From contig JAQWLJ010000014.1 of the NCBI GenBank assembly GCA_029247365.1, forward strand, positions 104,780-168,779: a stretch of 64,000 nt of DNA, written 5' to 3'. This document shows positions 9,287-17,915 of this stretch, piece by piece. The notes under the pieces were generated by a model, which saw only the letters and a list, made by a program, of their open reading frames with translations, ran no database searches and was not told where the DNA came from. The stretch's first letter is position 1. Each line of letters opens with the position of its first letter. Made by a program: the position numbers and the translations under genes. Origin of the DNA: Acidimicrobiales bacterium (GTDB lineage: Bacteria > Actinomycetota > Acidimicrobiia > Acidimicrobiales > Aldehydirespiratoraceae).

Positions 9287-9730
9287 ATGACGTCGTTGCG
9301 GGTGGTCGGGCCGGGTTGGGGCTACGCCATCGTTTTCGGTGGGCTCACCGTGCCTGCCGTGCTGAACGCAGCGAGCCAGGATGGTGGGCTGGGCCGCGCC
9401 TTGGTCATCGGTGTCGGCGTTCTTGTGCTGTTGTTCGGCTGGTGGCGACGCGGTGTCTGGTTCGCCAACGACGACTATTTCGTGGTGGTCAACTGGGTGA
9501 AGCGGCAGGTGGTCAGGGCCGAAGGAACTCGACTTGAGGTTAAGCCGCTCGGCCCGCGCCCCTGGACGGAGGATCTCATCGATCCGCGCCGAGTGAAGAC
9601 CCTTGCCCTTGTCGCGGCCGATGGCAGCCGTGTTCGGGTGCGCGTCGTTGACGGGGCCTCTGGCCCACGGATCCAGCGGGCGGTCGACTCGATCCGTGCT
9701 GTCCTCGAAGTCACGAACAGCACGGACTGA
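9287..9730 (+). CDS. Small membrane protein with a PH-like cytoplasmic domain
   Basis: The 147-residue product starts with two close hydrophobic segments (YAIVFGGLTVPAVL and ALVIGVGVLVLLFGWW). Next comes a soluble part rich in short beta strands: GVWFANDDYFVVVNWVKRQVV, then LVAADGSRVRVRVVD. This two-helix plus strand pattern is like bacterial PH-domain membrane proteins, but no residue-level signature fixes the family. It lies between rnj and ftsK, 11 bp after rnj, so it is probably in the same transcript. Function unknown. Confidence 0.65.
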   Translation: MTSLRVVGPGWGYAIVFGGLTVPAVLNAASQDGGLGRALVIGVGVLVLLFGWWRRGVWFANDDYFVVVNWVKRQVVRAEGTRLEVKPLGPRPWTEDLIDPRRVKTLALVAADGSRVRVRVVDGASGPRIQRAVDSIRAVLEVTNSTD

Positions 9731-9762
9731 GACGAGTCCTGCGCGCCCGGGTCCAGACCGAG

Positions 9763-9771
9763 TTATCCACA
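9763..9771 (+). promoter_or_regulatory. Perfect DnaA-box sequence upstream of ftsK
   Basis: The nine bases TTATCCACA in the 88-bp gap before ftsK match the consensus DnaA box exactly. It is a single copy with no neighbouring boxes and no AT-rich unwinding stretch, so it is not an origin. It could let DnaA adjust ftsK transcription, or could be a chance match. The match is seen directly; its use is inference. Confidence 0.35.
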
Positions 9772-9818
9772 GGGGTGCACCGGGCGGGGGAGGTTGCTCG
9801 GGTAGCTTCAAGAGCACT

Positions 9819-12245
9819 GTGGCCACGCAACAACACAAGAAGCCTGCGGCCAAAAAGGCCGTGAAGAAGTCGGGCGCGAAGTCGTCTTCGCGTACCAAAT
9901 CCAACGCGAAGCGCGGCAACGCTGCTGCATCGCGTGACGCGGTCGGGTTGGTGATCGCAAGCCATCGAGCGGATGTGTGGGGGATTGGTCTGATCCTCAC
10001 CGGTCTGCTTGCAGGAGCCGCAACCTGGCTCGGGTCCGCCGGGATCATCGGTGAGGTGCTTGATGACGGCATGGCCCTTGCGCTCGGCCTGAGCCGAGCG
10101 ATCGTTCCGTTCGCCCTCATCGCGGGTGGCATCGTCCTCGTGCGCGGTGGGGACCCAGAAGCCGACGACGACGTCGAGCGGATCGCCCGGGTCTTCGTCG
10201 GCGGCCTGCTCGTGGCAGTTTCGGCGACCGGCGTCCTGCACGTCCTCCGGGGCCAACCCGGGATCGACGACCCCGTCGAGGAGATCGGTGCGGCTGGTGG
10301 CGCGCTCGGGATGGTTGTAGGTGGCCCGCTGCACGTTGCGGCTGATACGGCCGGCAGCCTTCTCGTGCTGGGCGCGATCGGGATCATCGGCTCGATCATC
10401 ATCACCGGTTCGTCGGCCCGAGCGTTTGGTGGCAGTGTCGGCCGGACGCTTGCGCCGATCGGCTCTCTGTTTCGGCGAGCCTTTGCGTCCCTCTTTGATG
10501 ACCCAACACAGGGGATTGAACCCGAAGTTGAGCACCGGCTACCCGAACCCGAGGTTCACCTCGCCCCCGACGTCGAGCCCGAGCCCGAACCTGCTTCGCC
10601 CAAGGTCAAAAATGAGCGCAAAAAGGCCGAACCCGTCGCTGAGTCGACGCAGGAATCTCTGTCGTTGCCCGCCACCAACGGCAAGTGGAAGCTCCCGCCG
10701 ATGTCGCTGCTATCTCGCAGCGAGGCGAAGGCGGTCGACAAGCATGAGGTCGCTGAACGCGGTCGTCTGCTTCAGTTCACGCTCAATCAGTTTGGCGTGC
10801 CCACCACGTTGCTCGCGCCGGTCGTCGGTCCCACCGTCACCCGGTACGTGCTCGAGTTGGGTGAAGGCGTCAAGGTGTCGAAGCTCGAGAGCCTGCGCAA
10901 AGACATCGCCTACGCCATGGCATCACCCGATGTTCGCATCCTTGCGCCAATCCCGGGTCGTCGAGCGATCGGCGTCGAGGTCCCGAACTCCGACCGACAG
11001 ATCATCGCCCTCGGCGACATCCTCAGCTCGAAGGAAGCACGTCACGCGAAACATCCGCTTGAGGTCGCCATCGGTCGCGACATCAATGGCAAGAACGTCA
11101 TGGTCAACCTGGCCACCATGCCGCATGTGCTCATCGCAGGTGCCACCGGTGCTGGCAAGTCGTCGTGCCTGAACTCGCTGCTCACCTCGATTCTGATGCG
11201 GACTACGCCTGAGCAGGTCCGAATGATTCTGATCGACCCGAAGCGGGTCGAGATGGGCCAGTACGACAAGGCTCCACACCTGCTCACTGCGCCGGTCACC
11301 GATCCGCGTCAAGCGGCCAACGCGCTGGCGTGGGCGGTGCGCGAGATGGAGCGCCGCTACGACCTCCTGCACAAGGTCGGCTTCCGTGATATTGCCGGCT
11401 ACAACAGCGCCGTTGATGCGGGCACGATCGAACCTGGCCTCGGGGAGGTCGATGAGAACGGCGACCCGCTTGAGTACAAACGACTTCCGTTCATGCTCGT
11501 TGTGGTTGACGAGCTCGCCGACCTGATGATGGTCGCGGCGCGCGACGTCGAGGATTCAATCGCCCGCATCGCCCAGATGGCTCGCGCCGTTGGCATTCAT
11601 CTCGTGATCGCCACCCAGCGGCCGTCGGTCAACGTCATCACCGGTGTCATCAAGGCCAACGTGCCTGCTCGCCTTGCCTTTGCGGTCTCAAGCCTCACCG
11701 ACTCCCGCGTCATCCTCGACCAGCCTGGCGCCGAACGTCTCGTCGGCAAGGGCGATCTCCTGATGCTCGGACCATCGTCGTCGACACCGCATCGCGTGCA
11801 GGGCTGCTGGGTCGAAGAGACCGAGGTTCGCGCGATCGTCAAGCACTGGGTCGATCAGGCTCCGGCCGCCCCAGACGAGCAGGCTGTCGTCGCCGACACG
11901 GCCACCACCGACGCTACCGCTACCACGGTGCCGGCAGGCGCCCCGATCCCGGGAGCGGGTGGTGTCACCAACACGGCGCCGAGCCTCGACACCATCACGG
12001 CGGCACCTCCTGCGTCCAATGAAGACGGCGATGAGCTGCTCGGCCAAGCCATGGAGCTTGTTGTCGACACCCAGCTCGGGTCGACATCGATGTTGCAACG
12101 CAAGCTCCGCGTTGGTTTCGCTCGGGCTGGTCGGATCATGGATCTGCTCGAAGAAGCCGGCATCGTCGGCCCGTCGACCGGGTCGAAGGCTCGCGACGTC
12201 CTCATAACCCCCGAGGAGCTTGCCGCTCGGCGCGGCCAGGGCTGA
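9819..12245 (+). CDS. ftsK: DNA translocase FtsK/SpoIIIE
   Basis: FtsK pumps chromosome ends through the division septum. The N-terminus is very lysine-rich (KKPAAKKAVKKSGAKSSSR), then four hydrophobic helices occupy about residues 45-210, then an acidic/proline linker. The motor domain has Walker A at LIAGATGAGKSS (about residue 440), Walker B at LVVVDELADLMM, and AMARAVGIHLVIATQRPSV. A C-terminal gamma winged-helix domain (LRVGFARAGRIMDLLEEAGI) reads the polar chromosome sequences. The track start (9603) overlaps the previous gene; the GTG at 9819 gives 808 residues and begins at the basic tail, so I chose it. Confidence 0.94.
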   Translation: MATQQHKKPAAKKAVKKSGAKSSSRTKSNAKRGNAAASRDAVGLVIASHRADVWGIGLILTGLLAGAATWLGSAGIIGEVLDDGMALALGLSRAIVPFALIAGGIVLVRGGDPEADDDVERIARVFVGGLLVAVSATGVLHVLRGQPGIDDPVEEIGAAGGALGMVVGGPLHVAADTAGSLLVLGAIGIIGSIIITGSSARAFGGSVGRTLAPIGSLFRRAFASLFDDPTQGIEPEVEHRLPEPEVHLAPDVEPEPEPASPKVKNERKKAEPVAESTQESLSLPATNGKWKLPPMSLLSRSEAKAVDKHEVAERGRLLQFTLNQFGVPTTLLAPVVGPTVTRYVLELGEGVKVSKLESLRKDIAYAMASPDVRILAPIPGRRAIGVEVPNSDRQIIALGDILSSKEARHAKHPLEVAIGRDINGKNVMVNLATMPHVLIAGATGAGKSSCLNSLLTSILMRTTPEQVRMILIDPKRVEMGQYDKAPHLLTAPVTDPRQAANALAWAVREMERRYDLLHKVGFRDIAGYNSAVDAGTIEPGLGEVDENGDPLEYKRLPFMLVVVDELADLMMVAARDVEDSIARIAQMARAVGIHLVIATQRPSVNVITGVIKANVPARLAFAVSSLTDSRVILDQPGAERLVGKGDLLMLGPSSSTPHRVQGCWVEETEVRAIVKHWVDQAPAAPDEQAVVADTATTDATATTVPAGAPIPGAGGVTNTAPSLDTITAAPPASNEDGDELLGQAMELVVDTQLGSTSMLQRKLRVGFARAGRIMDLLEEAGIVGPSTGSKARDVLITPEELAARRGQG

Positions 12246-12260
12246 GTACCCTCATCGCCG

Positions 12261-13238
12261 ATGGTCCTGGGTCTCCTCTTCGCGCTCGGTGGTTTAGCGG
12301 TTCTCACCGTTGCCGCCGACCACTTCGTTCGGGGTGCCGCCCGCATCGCTGTCTCCAAGCACGTGTCCCCGGTCGTCATCGGAGCGGTGCTGATCGGGTT
12401 TGGAACCAGTGCGCCCGAGATGGTGGTGTCCGGCATCGCCGCAGGCCGCGGCGATCTCGATATCGGGGTCGGCAACATTGTCGGCTCGAACGTCACGAAC
12501 ATCAGCCTGGTGCTGGCCGCAGCGGCGACTGTGGCCACAATCCCGGTCAGCTCCAGCACGATCAAACGTGAGGTCCCGATTTCGGTTGCGTCGGTGATCA
12601 TCTTTGCGCTCCTCATCCAGGGCGAGATCACACGACTGGAAGGCGCGTTACTCGCACTATTGATCGCGATGTTTCTGTTCTTCGTTCTTCGGTCCGGCAC
12701 CGGCGGCGACGCTGCCTTCGACGACGACGTCTCCGAGATCGTCGGTGACGATCCGTTCCACTTCCGCTATGAACTGCTTCGCGCCATCAACGGACTCGTC
12801 TTTGTCGTCGGCGCGTCCTGGTTCATCGTGGACGGTGCCGAACAAGTCGCTGAGGCGCTCGATCTCTCGGGTGGCTTCGTGGGCTTCACCCTCGTTGCGC
12901 TCGGAACCTCAGCACCCGAGCTCGTCACGAGCGTTCAGGCGGCCCGCCAGGGCGAGACCGAGCTGCTCGTTGGCAACCTGCTCGGCTCCAATGTGTTCAA
13001 CAGCCTGGCTGTTGGCGGCATTATCGGTTTGGTTGGGCCAGGCCCGATCATCGATACCACCATGGCCGAGACTGGCTCGATCCTGATGGTCGGCATCGTG
13101 CTTGTGAGCGCGCTGTTCATGATGGTCGGAGGCAAGGTCGGCAGGACCAAGGCGTTCATCTTGTTCTTCCTTTGGGTTGTATCCGTCGTTGTGCTCTCCG
13201 GGGGCGAGACCCCTGGGGCTTCTGCCCTCGGCGTCTGA
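12261..13238 (+). CDS. CaCA-family sodium/calcium antiporter
   Basis: This is a 325-residue membrane exchanger with about ten helices in two inverted halves. Each half has an alpha-repeat: GFGTSAPEMVVSG with VGNIVGSNVTNISL in the first, and ALGTSAPELVTSVQAARQG with VGNLLGSNVFNS in the second. The acidic residues in both GTSAPE motifs that bind the cation are present. This matches bacterial YrbG-type CaCA proteins that exchange Ca2+ for Na+ or H+. It starts 15 bp after ftsK. Confidence 0.9.
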   Translation: MVLGLLFALGGLAVLTVAADHFVRGAARIAVSKHVSPVVIGAVLIGFGTSAPEMVVSGIAAGRGDLDIGVGNIVGSNVTNISLVLAAAATVATIPVSSSTIKREVPISVASVIIFALLIQGEITRLEGALLALLIAMFLFFVLRSGTGGDAAFDDDVSEIVGDDPFHFRYELLRAINGLVFVVGASWFIVDGAEQVAEALDLSGGFVGFTLVALGTSAPELVTSVQAARQGETELLVGNLLGSNVFNSLAVGGIIGLVGPGPIIDTTMAETGSILMVGIVLVSALFMMVGGKVGRTKAFILFFLWVVSVVVLSGGETPGASALGV

Positions 13239-13288
13239 ACCCGAGCCGTTCCCCGAGGGACGCCAGACGACGCCTCTAGGCTGGAGGA

Positions 13289-14563
13289 GTGAGCGAGCCG
13301 CCGACCACGTACTTCCTCGAGACCCTCGGCTGCCCGAAGAACCAGGTCGACTCCGACAAGCTCGAAGGCGTGCTGACTGCCGACGGCATGCAGCGCGTTA
13401 CCTCCGCTGACAAGGCCGACATGGTGGTCGTCAACACGTGCGCGTTCATCGACGAAGCCCGAGCCGAGTCGATTGAGACGATCCTCGCGCTGTCCGAGGA
13501 GCGCCGGCCGGGCGCTGAACTGGTCGTCACCGGCTGTATGGCCGAGCGTCACGGCAACGAACTCGCTGTGGAGCTTCCGGAGATCGACCGCATCGCCCCG
13601 TTCGGTGTTGCGCTTGCACCGGTCGCAGAATCTGCGGCGGTTTCAGTCTCGCTCGGTCCGACCCGCCGGGCCCCCGACTTCGATCTGCTGAACCTGCCGA
13701 GGCCAGCGTCGGAGCGTCCGTGGGCGTACGTCAAGATTGCCGAGGGGTGCGATCGAGCCTGCGGCTTTTGCGCCATCCCGACCTTCCGAGGGCCGCAACG
13801 CAGCCGGTCCATCAATCAGATCCTTGCCGAGGTTGAGCAGCTTGACGCGTCCGAGATTGTGCTCGTCGCGCAAGATCTCGCCGCCTACGGACGCGATCAG
13901 GGTGTTGGAGAGCGGTCGATCATCCCGCTTGTGGAGCAGGTTTCGCGACGCGTTGAACGTGTGCGCTTGCTCTATCTGTACCCGTCCGACCTGAACGATG
14001 CGCTCATCGACACGATCTGCGGTACCGGCGTTCCCTATTTCGATCTGAGCCTCCAACATGTGTCGCCACCATTGATGCGGTTGATGCGCCGCTGGGGCGA
14101 TGGTGACCGATTCCTCGACCGCATCGTGGCGATCCGCGAACGCGAGCCTGACGCTGCGTTCCGATCGAACTTCATCGTGGGCTATCCCGGTGAGACCGAA
14201 GCTGACCACGATGCCCTCCTCGACTTCGTTGAGGCTGCCCAACTCGACTGGTGCGGCTTCTTTGCCTACTCGCCTGAACCGGGAACGTACGCCATGGAAC
14301 TTGCTGGCAATGTCGATGCTGCGCTGCGTGACGACCGCCTCGCCGAGCTCCGCGAGTTGCAAGATGAGATCACGGCGACAAAACGTGACCTTCTCGTCGG
14401 TTCGCGGGTCGAAGTCCTCGTGGATGAACCAGGTGTGGGTCGCAGTCATCGTGAAGCCCCCGAGATCGATGGCGTTATCGCGGTGCCGGTCGGCCTCGAG
14501 GTCGGTTCCACGCACTCGCTCACCATTACGGCGGCGATGGGCCCCGACCTGGAGGCGTCCTGA
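13289..14563 (+). CDS. rimO: Ribosomal protein uS12 methylthiotransferase
   Basis: RimO adds a methylthio group to an Asp of ribosomal protein S12 using two iron-sulfur clusters. The N-terminal UPF0004 domain supplies three Cys ligands in LGCPKNQVDS, VNTCAFIDEA and VTGCMAERHG. The radical SAM motif is EGCDRACGFCAIPTFRG (CxxxCxxC), and a C-terminal TRAM domain ends the 424-residue protein. The PKNQVDS signature separates RimO from MiaB. The start is GTG, preceded by CTGGAGG. Its stop overlaps the next ATG by one base (TGATG). Confidence 0.95.
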   Translation: MSEPPTTYFLETLGCPKNQVDSDKLEGVLTADGMQRVTSADKADMVVVNTCAFIDEARAESIETILALSEERRPGAELVVTGCMAERHGNELAVELPEIDRIAPFGVALAPVAESAAVSVSLGPTRRAPDFDLLNLPRPASERPWAYVKIAEGCDRACGFCAIPTFRGPQRSRSINQILAEVEQLDASEIVLVAQDLAAYGRDQGVGERSIIPLVEQVSRRVERVRLLYLYPSDLNDALIDTICGTGVPYFDLSLQHVSPPLMRLMRRWGDGDRFLDRIVAIREREPDAAFRSNFIVGYPGETEADHDALLDFVEAAQLDWCGFFAYSPEPGTYAMELAGNVDAALRDDRLAELRELQDEITATKRDLLVGSRVEVLVDEPGVGRSHREAPEIDGVIAVPVGLEVGSTHSLTITAAMGPDLEAS

Positions 14564-15147
14564 TGCCTGAAGCGCACGCCACCGAACCGCGTCAGGTTGG
14601 AATCACCCATCCAGCGAATCTCCTAACGCTCGCCCGGCTGCTGTTTGCGCCCCTGCTGTTCTGGTTCGTGCTCGATGCCGAGGCCAGCCGCGGCGCGTCG
14701 TGGGCTGCGTTCGGTCTTGGATTCGCCCTTGCAAGCACGGACTTCTTCGACGGTCGTGTCGCCCGGCGGTCCAATGTTGTGAGCCGAAGCGGGGCTTTCC
14801 TTGATCCGCTCGCCGACAAGATCGTCGTGATCGGCGGTGCCTACTGCCTGGTTTATGTCGAGCGGTATTGGTGGCTGCCGGTCACGATCATCGCCATTCG
14901 TGAGCTCGGGATCACCACATGGCGGAGTCGATGGGCTCGTGAAGGCCTCGCTCTGCCGGCCCGAACGTCGGCGAAATATAAGACCTTTGTCCAGGGTGGA
15001 GCCTTGTTGCTCGCGGTCATGCCGATGATGCGCGATCACGACACAGCCGTGAACGTTGCGTTGTGGGTCGCAGTGGCGTGGACAGTTTCCACCGGCATCC
15101 AGTACCTGATCGACGGGCAGAACGCGCTCAGCACCACGGGTGACTGA
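14563..15147 (+). CDS. pgsA: CDP-diacylglycerol-glycerol-3-phosphate 3-phosphatidyltransferase
   Basis: PgsA makes phosphatidylglycerol phosphate in the membrane. The CDP-alcohol phosphotransferase signature is complete: STDFFDGRVARRSNVVSRSG followed by AFLDPLADK, which gives the DGxxAR...GxxxDxxxD pattern. About five membrane helices surround it and the length of 194 residues is normal. It is translationally coupled to rimO by a 1-bp overlap. The rimO-pgsA-cinA order is common in Actinobacteria and supports PgsA over other CDP-alcohol enzymes. Confidence 0.9.
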   Translation: MPEAHATEPRQVGITHPANLLTLARLLFAPLLFWFVLDAEASRGASWAAFGLGFALASTDFFDGRVARRSNVVSRSGAFLDPLADKIVVIGGAYCLVYVERYWWLPVTIIAIRELGITTWRSRWAREGLALPARTSAKYKTFVQGGALLLAVMPMMRDHDTAVNVALWVAVAWTVSTGIQYLIDGQNALSTTGD

Positions 15148-15154
15148 GCGTCGG

Positions 15155-15195
15155 GCCGGAGGTAGCGAATGAATCTGCCGGAGGCAGCGAATGAA
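15155..15195 (+). repeat. Tandem duplication of the cinA ribosome binding site and start
   Basis: Two copies of a 19-base unit, GCCGGAGG(T/C)AGCGAATGAA, lie at 15155-15173 and 15177-15195 with a 22-base period and one mismatch. Each copy has a ribosome binding site (GGAGG) spaced for the ATG that follows. The second ATG is the cinA start. The first opens a 10-codon mini-ORF (MNLPEAANEV, 15169-15201) that ends 11 bases inside cinA in another frame. The duplication is seen directly; an effect on cinA translation is inference. Confidence 0.75.
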
Positions 15196-16441
15196 GTGTG
15201 AAGTCGTGGCGATCGGGACGGAGTTGCTGCTCGGTCAGATCGTTGACACAAACTCGTCCTACATCGGTGAGCAGCTCGCACAGGTCGGAATTGACTCGCA
15301 TCACCAGACCAAGGTTGGCGACAACCATGACCGGATGGTTGCCGTCCTGCGGCAGGCACTCAGGCGCAGCGATGCGGTGATCTGCTGTGGCGGGCTCGGG
15401 CCGACCCAGGACGACATCACGCGCTCTGCCATCGCCGAAGTGATGGGGGTCGATCTGGTGCGCGACGAAGCGATCATCGAGCGAATCAGTGCCATGTTCG
15501 GTGGCCGCGGCCGTCCAATGCCCGAGAACAACCTCTTGCAAGCCGACGTCCCTGAAGGTGCATCGATCAACCCGGCCATGCCCGGCACGGCGCCTGGCTT
15601 GATCTGCCCACTGGGCGGCGAGCATGACGGCAAGGTCATCTACGCAGTGCCCGGTGTTCCGTGGGAGATGAAGCAGATGATGGTGGAAGGCATCCTTCCC
15701 GACCTGCAACGCCGGGCCGGGTTCACTGGGGTCATTCGCAGCCGGACCTTACGCACGTGGGGGCAGTCTGAGTCTGGCCTAGCGGAGCAGCTCGACGAGG
15801 AAATCCGTCGGCTGGATGAGACCGGCGATGCCACGATCGCGTTCCTTGCGTCTGGTTGGGAGGGACTCAAGGTCCGGATCACCTGCAAGGACGCAACCGA
15901 TGCCGAGGTGGAAGTGGCGCTTGACGCCGAGGAAAAGGTTGTCCGTTCCATCATCGGGGACATCGTGTTCGGTATCGATGACGACACGATGGAGTCTGTC
16001 GTCCTTCAACTTCTGCGCGATCGCGGCCAGACCCTTGCTGTTGCCGAGTCTCTAACTGGCGGCCTGATCGGCTCGCGGCTGACAAGCATCTCTGGATCGA
16101 GCGATGTCTTCCGAGGTGGGATCACGCCCTACGACCATGAACTCAAACTCTCGCTGCTCGGGTGTCCCGACGTGCCAGCGGTGAGTGGGGAGATGGCGGT
16201 TGCGATGGCTGAAGGTGTGTGCCGCGTACTCGGCGCCGACTCGGGTATCGCAGTTACCGGTGTGGCTGGCCCGGCTCCGCTCGAAGGCAACGATCCCGGC
16301 GACGTGTGGATTGCGGTCCACCACGACGAAGTGACCGAATCTCGCTTCCTCAAGATGCCGTTCGATCGTGAACGTATCCGGCAGTTCACGTGCATCCAGT
16401 CGCTCAACCTGTTGCGCACCCGCATGCTGCTCGCGAGCTGA
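15191..16441 (+). CDS. cinA: CinA-family protein (ADP-ribose pyrophosphatase / NMN amidase)
   Basis: CinA proteins salvage NAD by-products. The N-terminal molybdopterin-binding-like domain starts EVVAIGTELLLGQIVDTNS and includes CCGGLGPTQDDITR. The C-terminal amidase domain starts at AESLTGGLIGSRLTSISGSS (about residue 285) and contains GIAVTGVAGP. The usual Cys in AESCTGG is Leu here, a variation also seen in active homologues. At 416 residues it has both domains. The start at 15191 has the second copy of a duplicated GGAGG site. The NUDIX gene starts one base after its stop. Confidence 0.93.
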   Translation: MKCEVVAIGTELLLGQIVDTNSSYIGEQLAQVGIDSHHQTKVGDNHDRMVAVLRQALRRSDAVICCGGLGPTQDDITRSAIAEVMGVDLVRDEAIIERISAMFGGRGRPMPENNLLQADVPEGASINPAMPGTAPGLICPLGGEHDGKVIYAVPGVPWEMKQMMVEGILPDLQRRAGFTGVIRSRTLRTWGQSESGLAEQLDEEIRRLDETGDATIAFLASGWEGLKVRITCKDATDAEVEVALDAEEKVVRSIIGDIVFGIDDDTMESVVLQLLRDRGQTLAVAESLTGGLIGSRLTSISGSSDVFRGGITPYDHELKLSLLGCPDVPAVSGEMAVAMAEGVCRVLGADSGIAVTGVAGPAPLEGNDPGDVWIAVHHDEVTESRFLKMPFDRERIRQFTCIQSLNLLRTRMLLAS

Positions 16442-16442
16442 A

Positions 16443-16946
16443 ATGAGTTCGGTCGGCGACGAACTGGTCGAGGTCGTCGACAAAGCCGGTGCGGTTCAGC
16501 GGGTGGTGACTCGGGCCGAGATGCGGCGCGACAATCTGATGCACCGCAACGTCGCGGTGTTCCTGCAACGAACCGACGGTCGTTTGGTGGTGCATCAGCG
16601 TGCCGATTGGAAGGACGTCTATCCGTCGTACTGGGACGTAGCGTTCGGGGGCGTCCCGAGCGTTGGTGAGTCCGATGAGGAGGCGGCAATTCGCGAGCTT
16701 GCTGAGGAGGCTGGGGTTACCGTAAGCCCAGAGGTCCTTCTCGATCTCGGGGTAAGAACGCAGGCGAATGCCGAAGTTTGCTGGTGTGGCCGCTTCTTTG
16801 CTGTGCAAACCGATGCTGAAGTGCGCCCGGCCGATGGCGAAGTCCAGCAGATCGATGCGATCCCGCTCGCCCAGGTGTCGGCGTGGGCTGTCGCCACTCT
16901 CGTGTGCCCCGATATCGCGCCGCTGCTTGGCGAGCTTCAGGTGTGA
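16443..16946 (+). CDS. NUDIX hydrolase (YfcD/IDI-like)
   Basis: The 23-residue NUDIX box is intact: GGVPSVGESDEEAAIRELAEEAGV fits Gx5Ex7REUxEExGU. The preceding NLMHRNVAVFLQRTDGRLVVHQ and the strand WDVAFGG resemble YfcD-type NUDIX enzymes, which are close to isopentenyl-diphosphate isomerase in fold. The substrate cannot be read from sequence. The track start at 16368 lies inside cinA; ATG 16443, one base past the cinA stop, gives 167 residues and is preferred. Probably co-transcribed with cinA. Confidence 0.85.
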   Translation: MSSVGDELVEVVDKAGAVQRVVTRAEMRRDNLMHRNVAVFLQRTDGRLVVHQRADWKDVYPSYWDVAFGGVPSVGESDEEAAIRELAEEAGVTVSPEVLLDLGVRTQANAEVCWCGRFFAVQTDAEVRPADGEVQQIDAIPLAQVSAWAVATLVCPDIAPLLGELQV

Positions 16947-16954
16947 CTCGCCGA

Positions 16955-17578
16955 CTAACCAGGAGGATTCTCGACGGTGCCGCTAACGAGACACCAGAGC
17001 GAAAAGCTGAAGTCACCCCACTCTTCCATCTCCCCGTCGGGCCCGGTTGGCATCTCGAAGAACTCGATGCGCCTAGTCGCAAGTTGTGTCATGAAGCCGT
17101 CAGTGAGTGCGTTCACCGCCTTTCCAAATCGGAACGCTGTTGCAGCGTCATCAACGCCGAAGTCGGTGCGGACTTTGAGTCCGATAGTCCGGGAGTTACC
17201 TAGGTAGAACGCACCGCATTCGGCCGCTAGTTCGCGGTAGATCTTGCGCACCGCCTCGTGGATCTCCGGGACGGGTTCACCGTTCTCCCGGATATTTAGA
17301 AGCGAGATGATCGACGTGTGCCAGAGCGACCACTTGTCCGTTGCTTCGGCCTCTGCAAGGTGGGTGTAGGAGCCGAGTCGTTCCATGTCGCGAATGATCA
17401 AATGGCGGTCCACGTGCGCTGACGTGTGGCCGTTGTCGATGATGCTGTCGATGATCGCATACGCAACGTCGAGCGCACCGCGGAAGTTCCAGGCAGCGAG
17501 TTTGGCAAGAACCTCTATCTGGAAGTCGCGCTGCGAGTCCCAGATACGCTTGTGAACCGAGTCCCTCGTCACACGCAC
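16955..17578 (-). CDS. Unrecognised 207-residue protein
   Basis: I do not recognise this protein. It has balanced composition with several Trp and Cys (for example KLAAWNFRGALDVAYAIID and WGDFSFSLWCLVSG), no signal peptide, no membrane helix and no known motif. The predicted alternation of helices in the first two thirds and strands at the end looks like a folded domain. The proline-poor, Ile/Asn-containing composition differs from neighbouring shadow ORFs, which supports a real gene. It is convergent with the NUDIX gene, and the region upstream holds gene remnants, so this may be an accessory gene. Confidence 0.6.
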   Translation of the reverse strand: MRVTRDSVHKRIWDSQRDFQIEVLAKLAAWNFRGALDVAYAIIDSIIDNGHTSAHVDRHLIIRDMERLGSYTHLAEAEATDKWSLWHTSIISLLNIRENGEPVPEIHEAVRKIYRELAAECGAFYLGNSRTIGLKVRTDFGVDDAATAFRFGKAVNALTDGFMTQLATRRIEFFEMPTGPDGEMEEWGDFSFSLWCLVSGTVENPPG

Positions 17579-17915
17579 ACCCGAAGACGCTCAAGCTAGT
17601 CGAAAGCACTTGCGTAGGTGATCGTCTCTAACCCGGCACTCAGGCCTTGCAACACGGCTAGGTCGTACCCAGCGTCGAGAACGAGGTGTTTGAGGTCGGC
17701 TCACTTTCATCGCTTCGCCGCAGTAGCCGTGGCCGTCATGGGGTTACTTCCGAAAATGTCGGACGCTACCCGGCGTCTTACCCCTAGAACAACAGATGAC
17801 ACATGCTCAGCATGCGAAGTGTGGACCCTGCGGTAAGGCTGGGAATCCGGGTCCCCGAGTCGGTGTTGGACCCTCGTGCTGCCACACTAGAAGAGCCACC
17901 CCACCCGGAGAAGTC
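17579..17915. other. Gene-poor stretch with a possible short relic
   Basis: No complete gene is supported here. On the minus strand, about 17597-17699 reads ADLKHLVLDAGYDLAVLQGL and on to a TAG stop, a protein-like string interrupted upstream by stops (KR-stop-K-stop); it may be the last ~33 codons of a decayed gene. The right part holds the leader of the NFU gene, with GGAGAAG before its GTG. The pair GGGTCC/GGACCC near 17850-17873 could form a short hairpin. I looked for a tRNA and found no cloverleaf. Confidence 0.4.

Noticed and set aside
8870-10405. 511-residue minus-strand ORF opposite rnj and ftsK
   Set aside because: Antisense to clear rnj and ftsK coding, low-complexity translation, no recognisable domain.
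17800-17880. Possible tRNA from the GGGTCC/GGACCC pairing
   Set aside because: No acceptor stem, anticodon arm or T-loop consensus could be assembled; only a short hairpin is possible.
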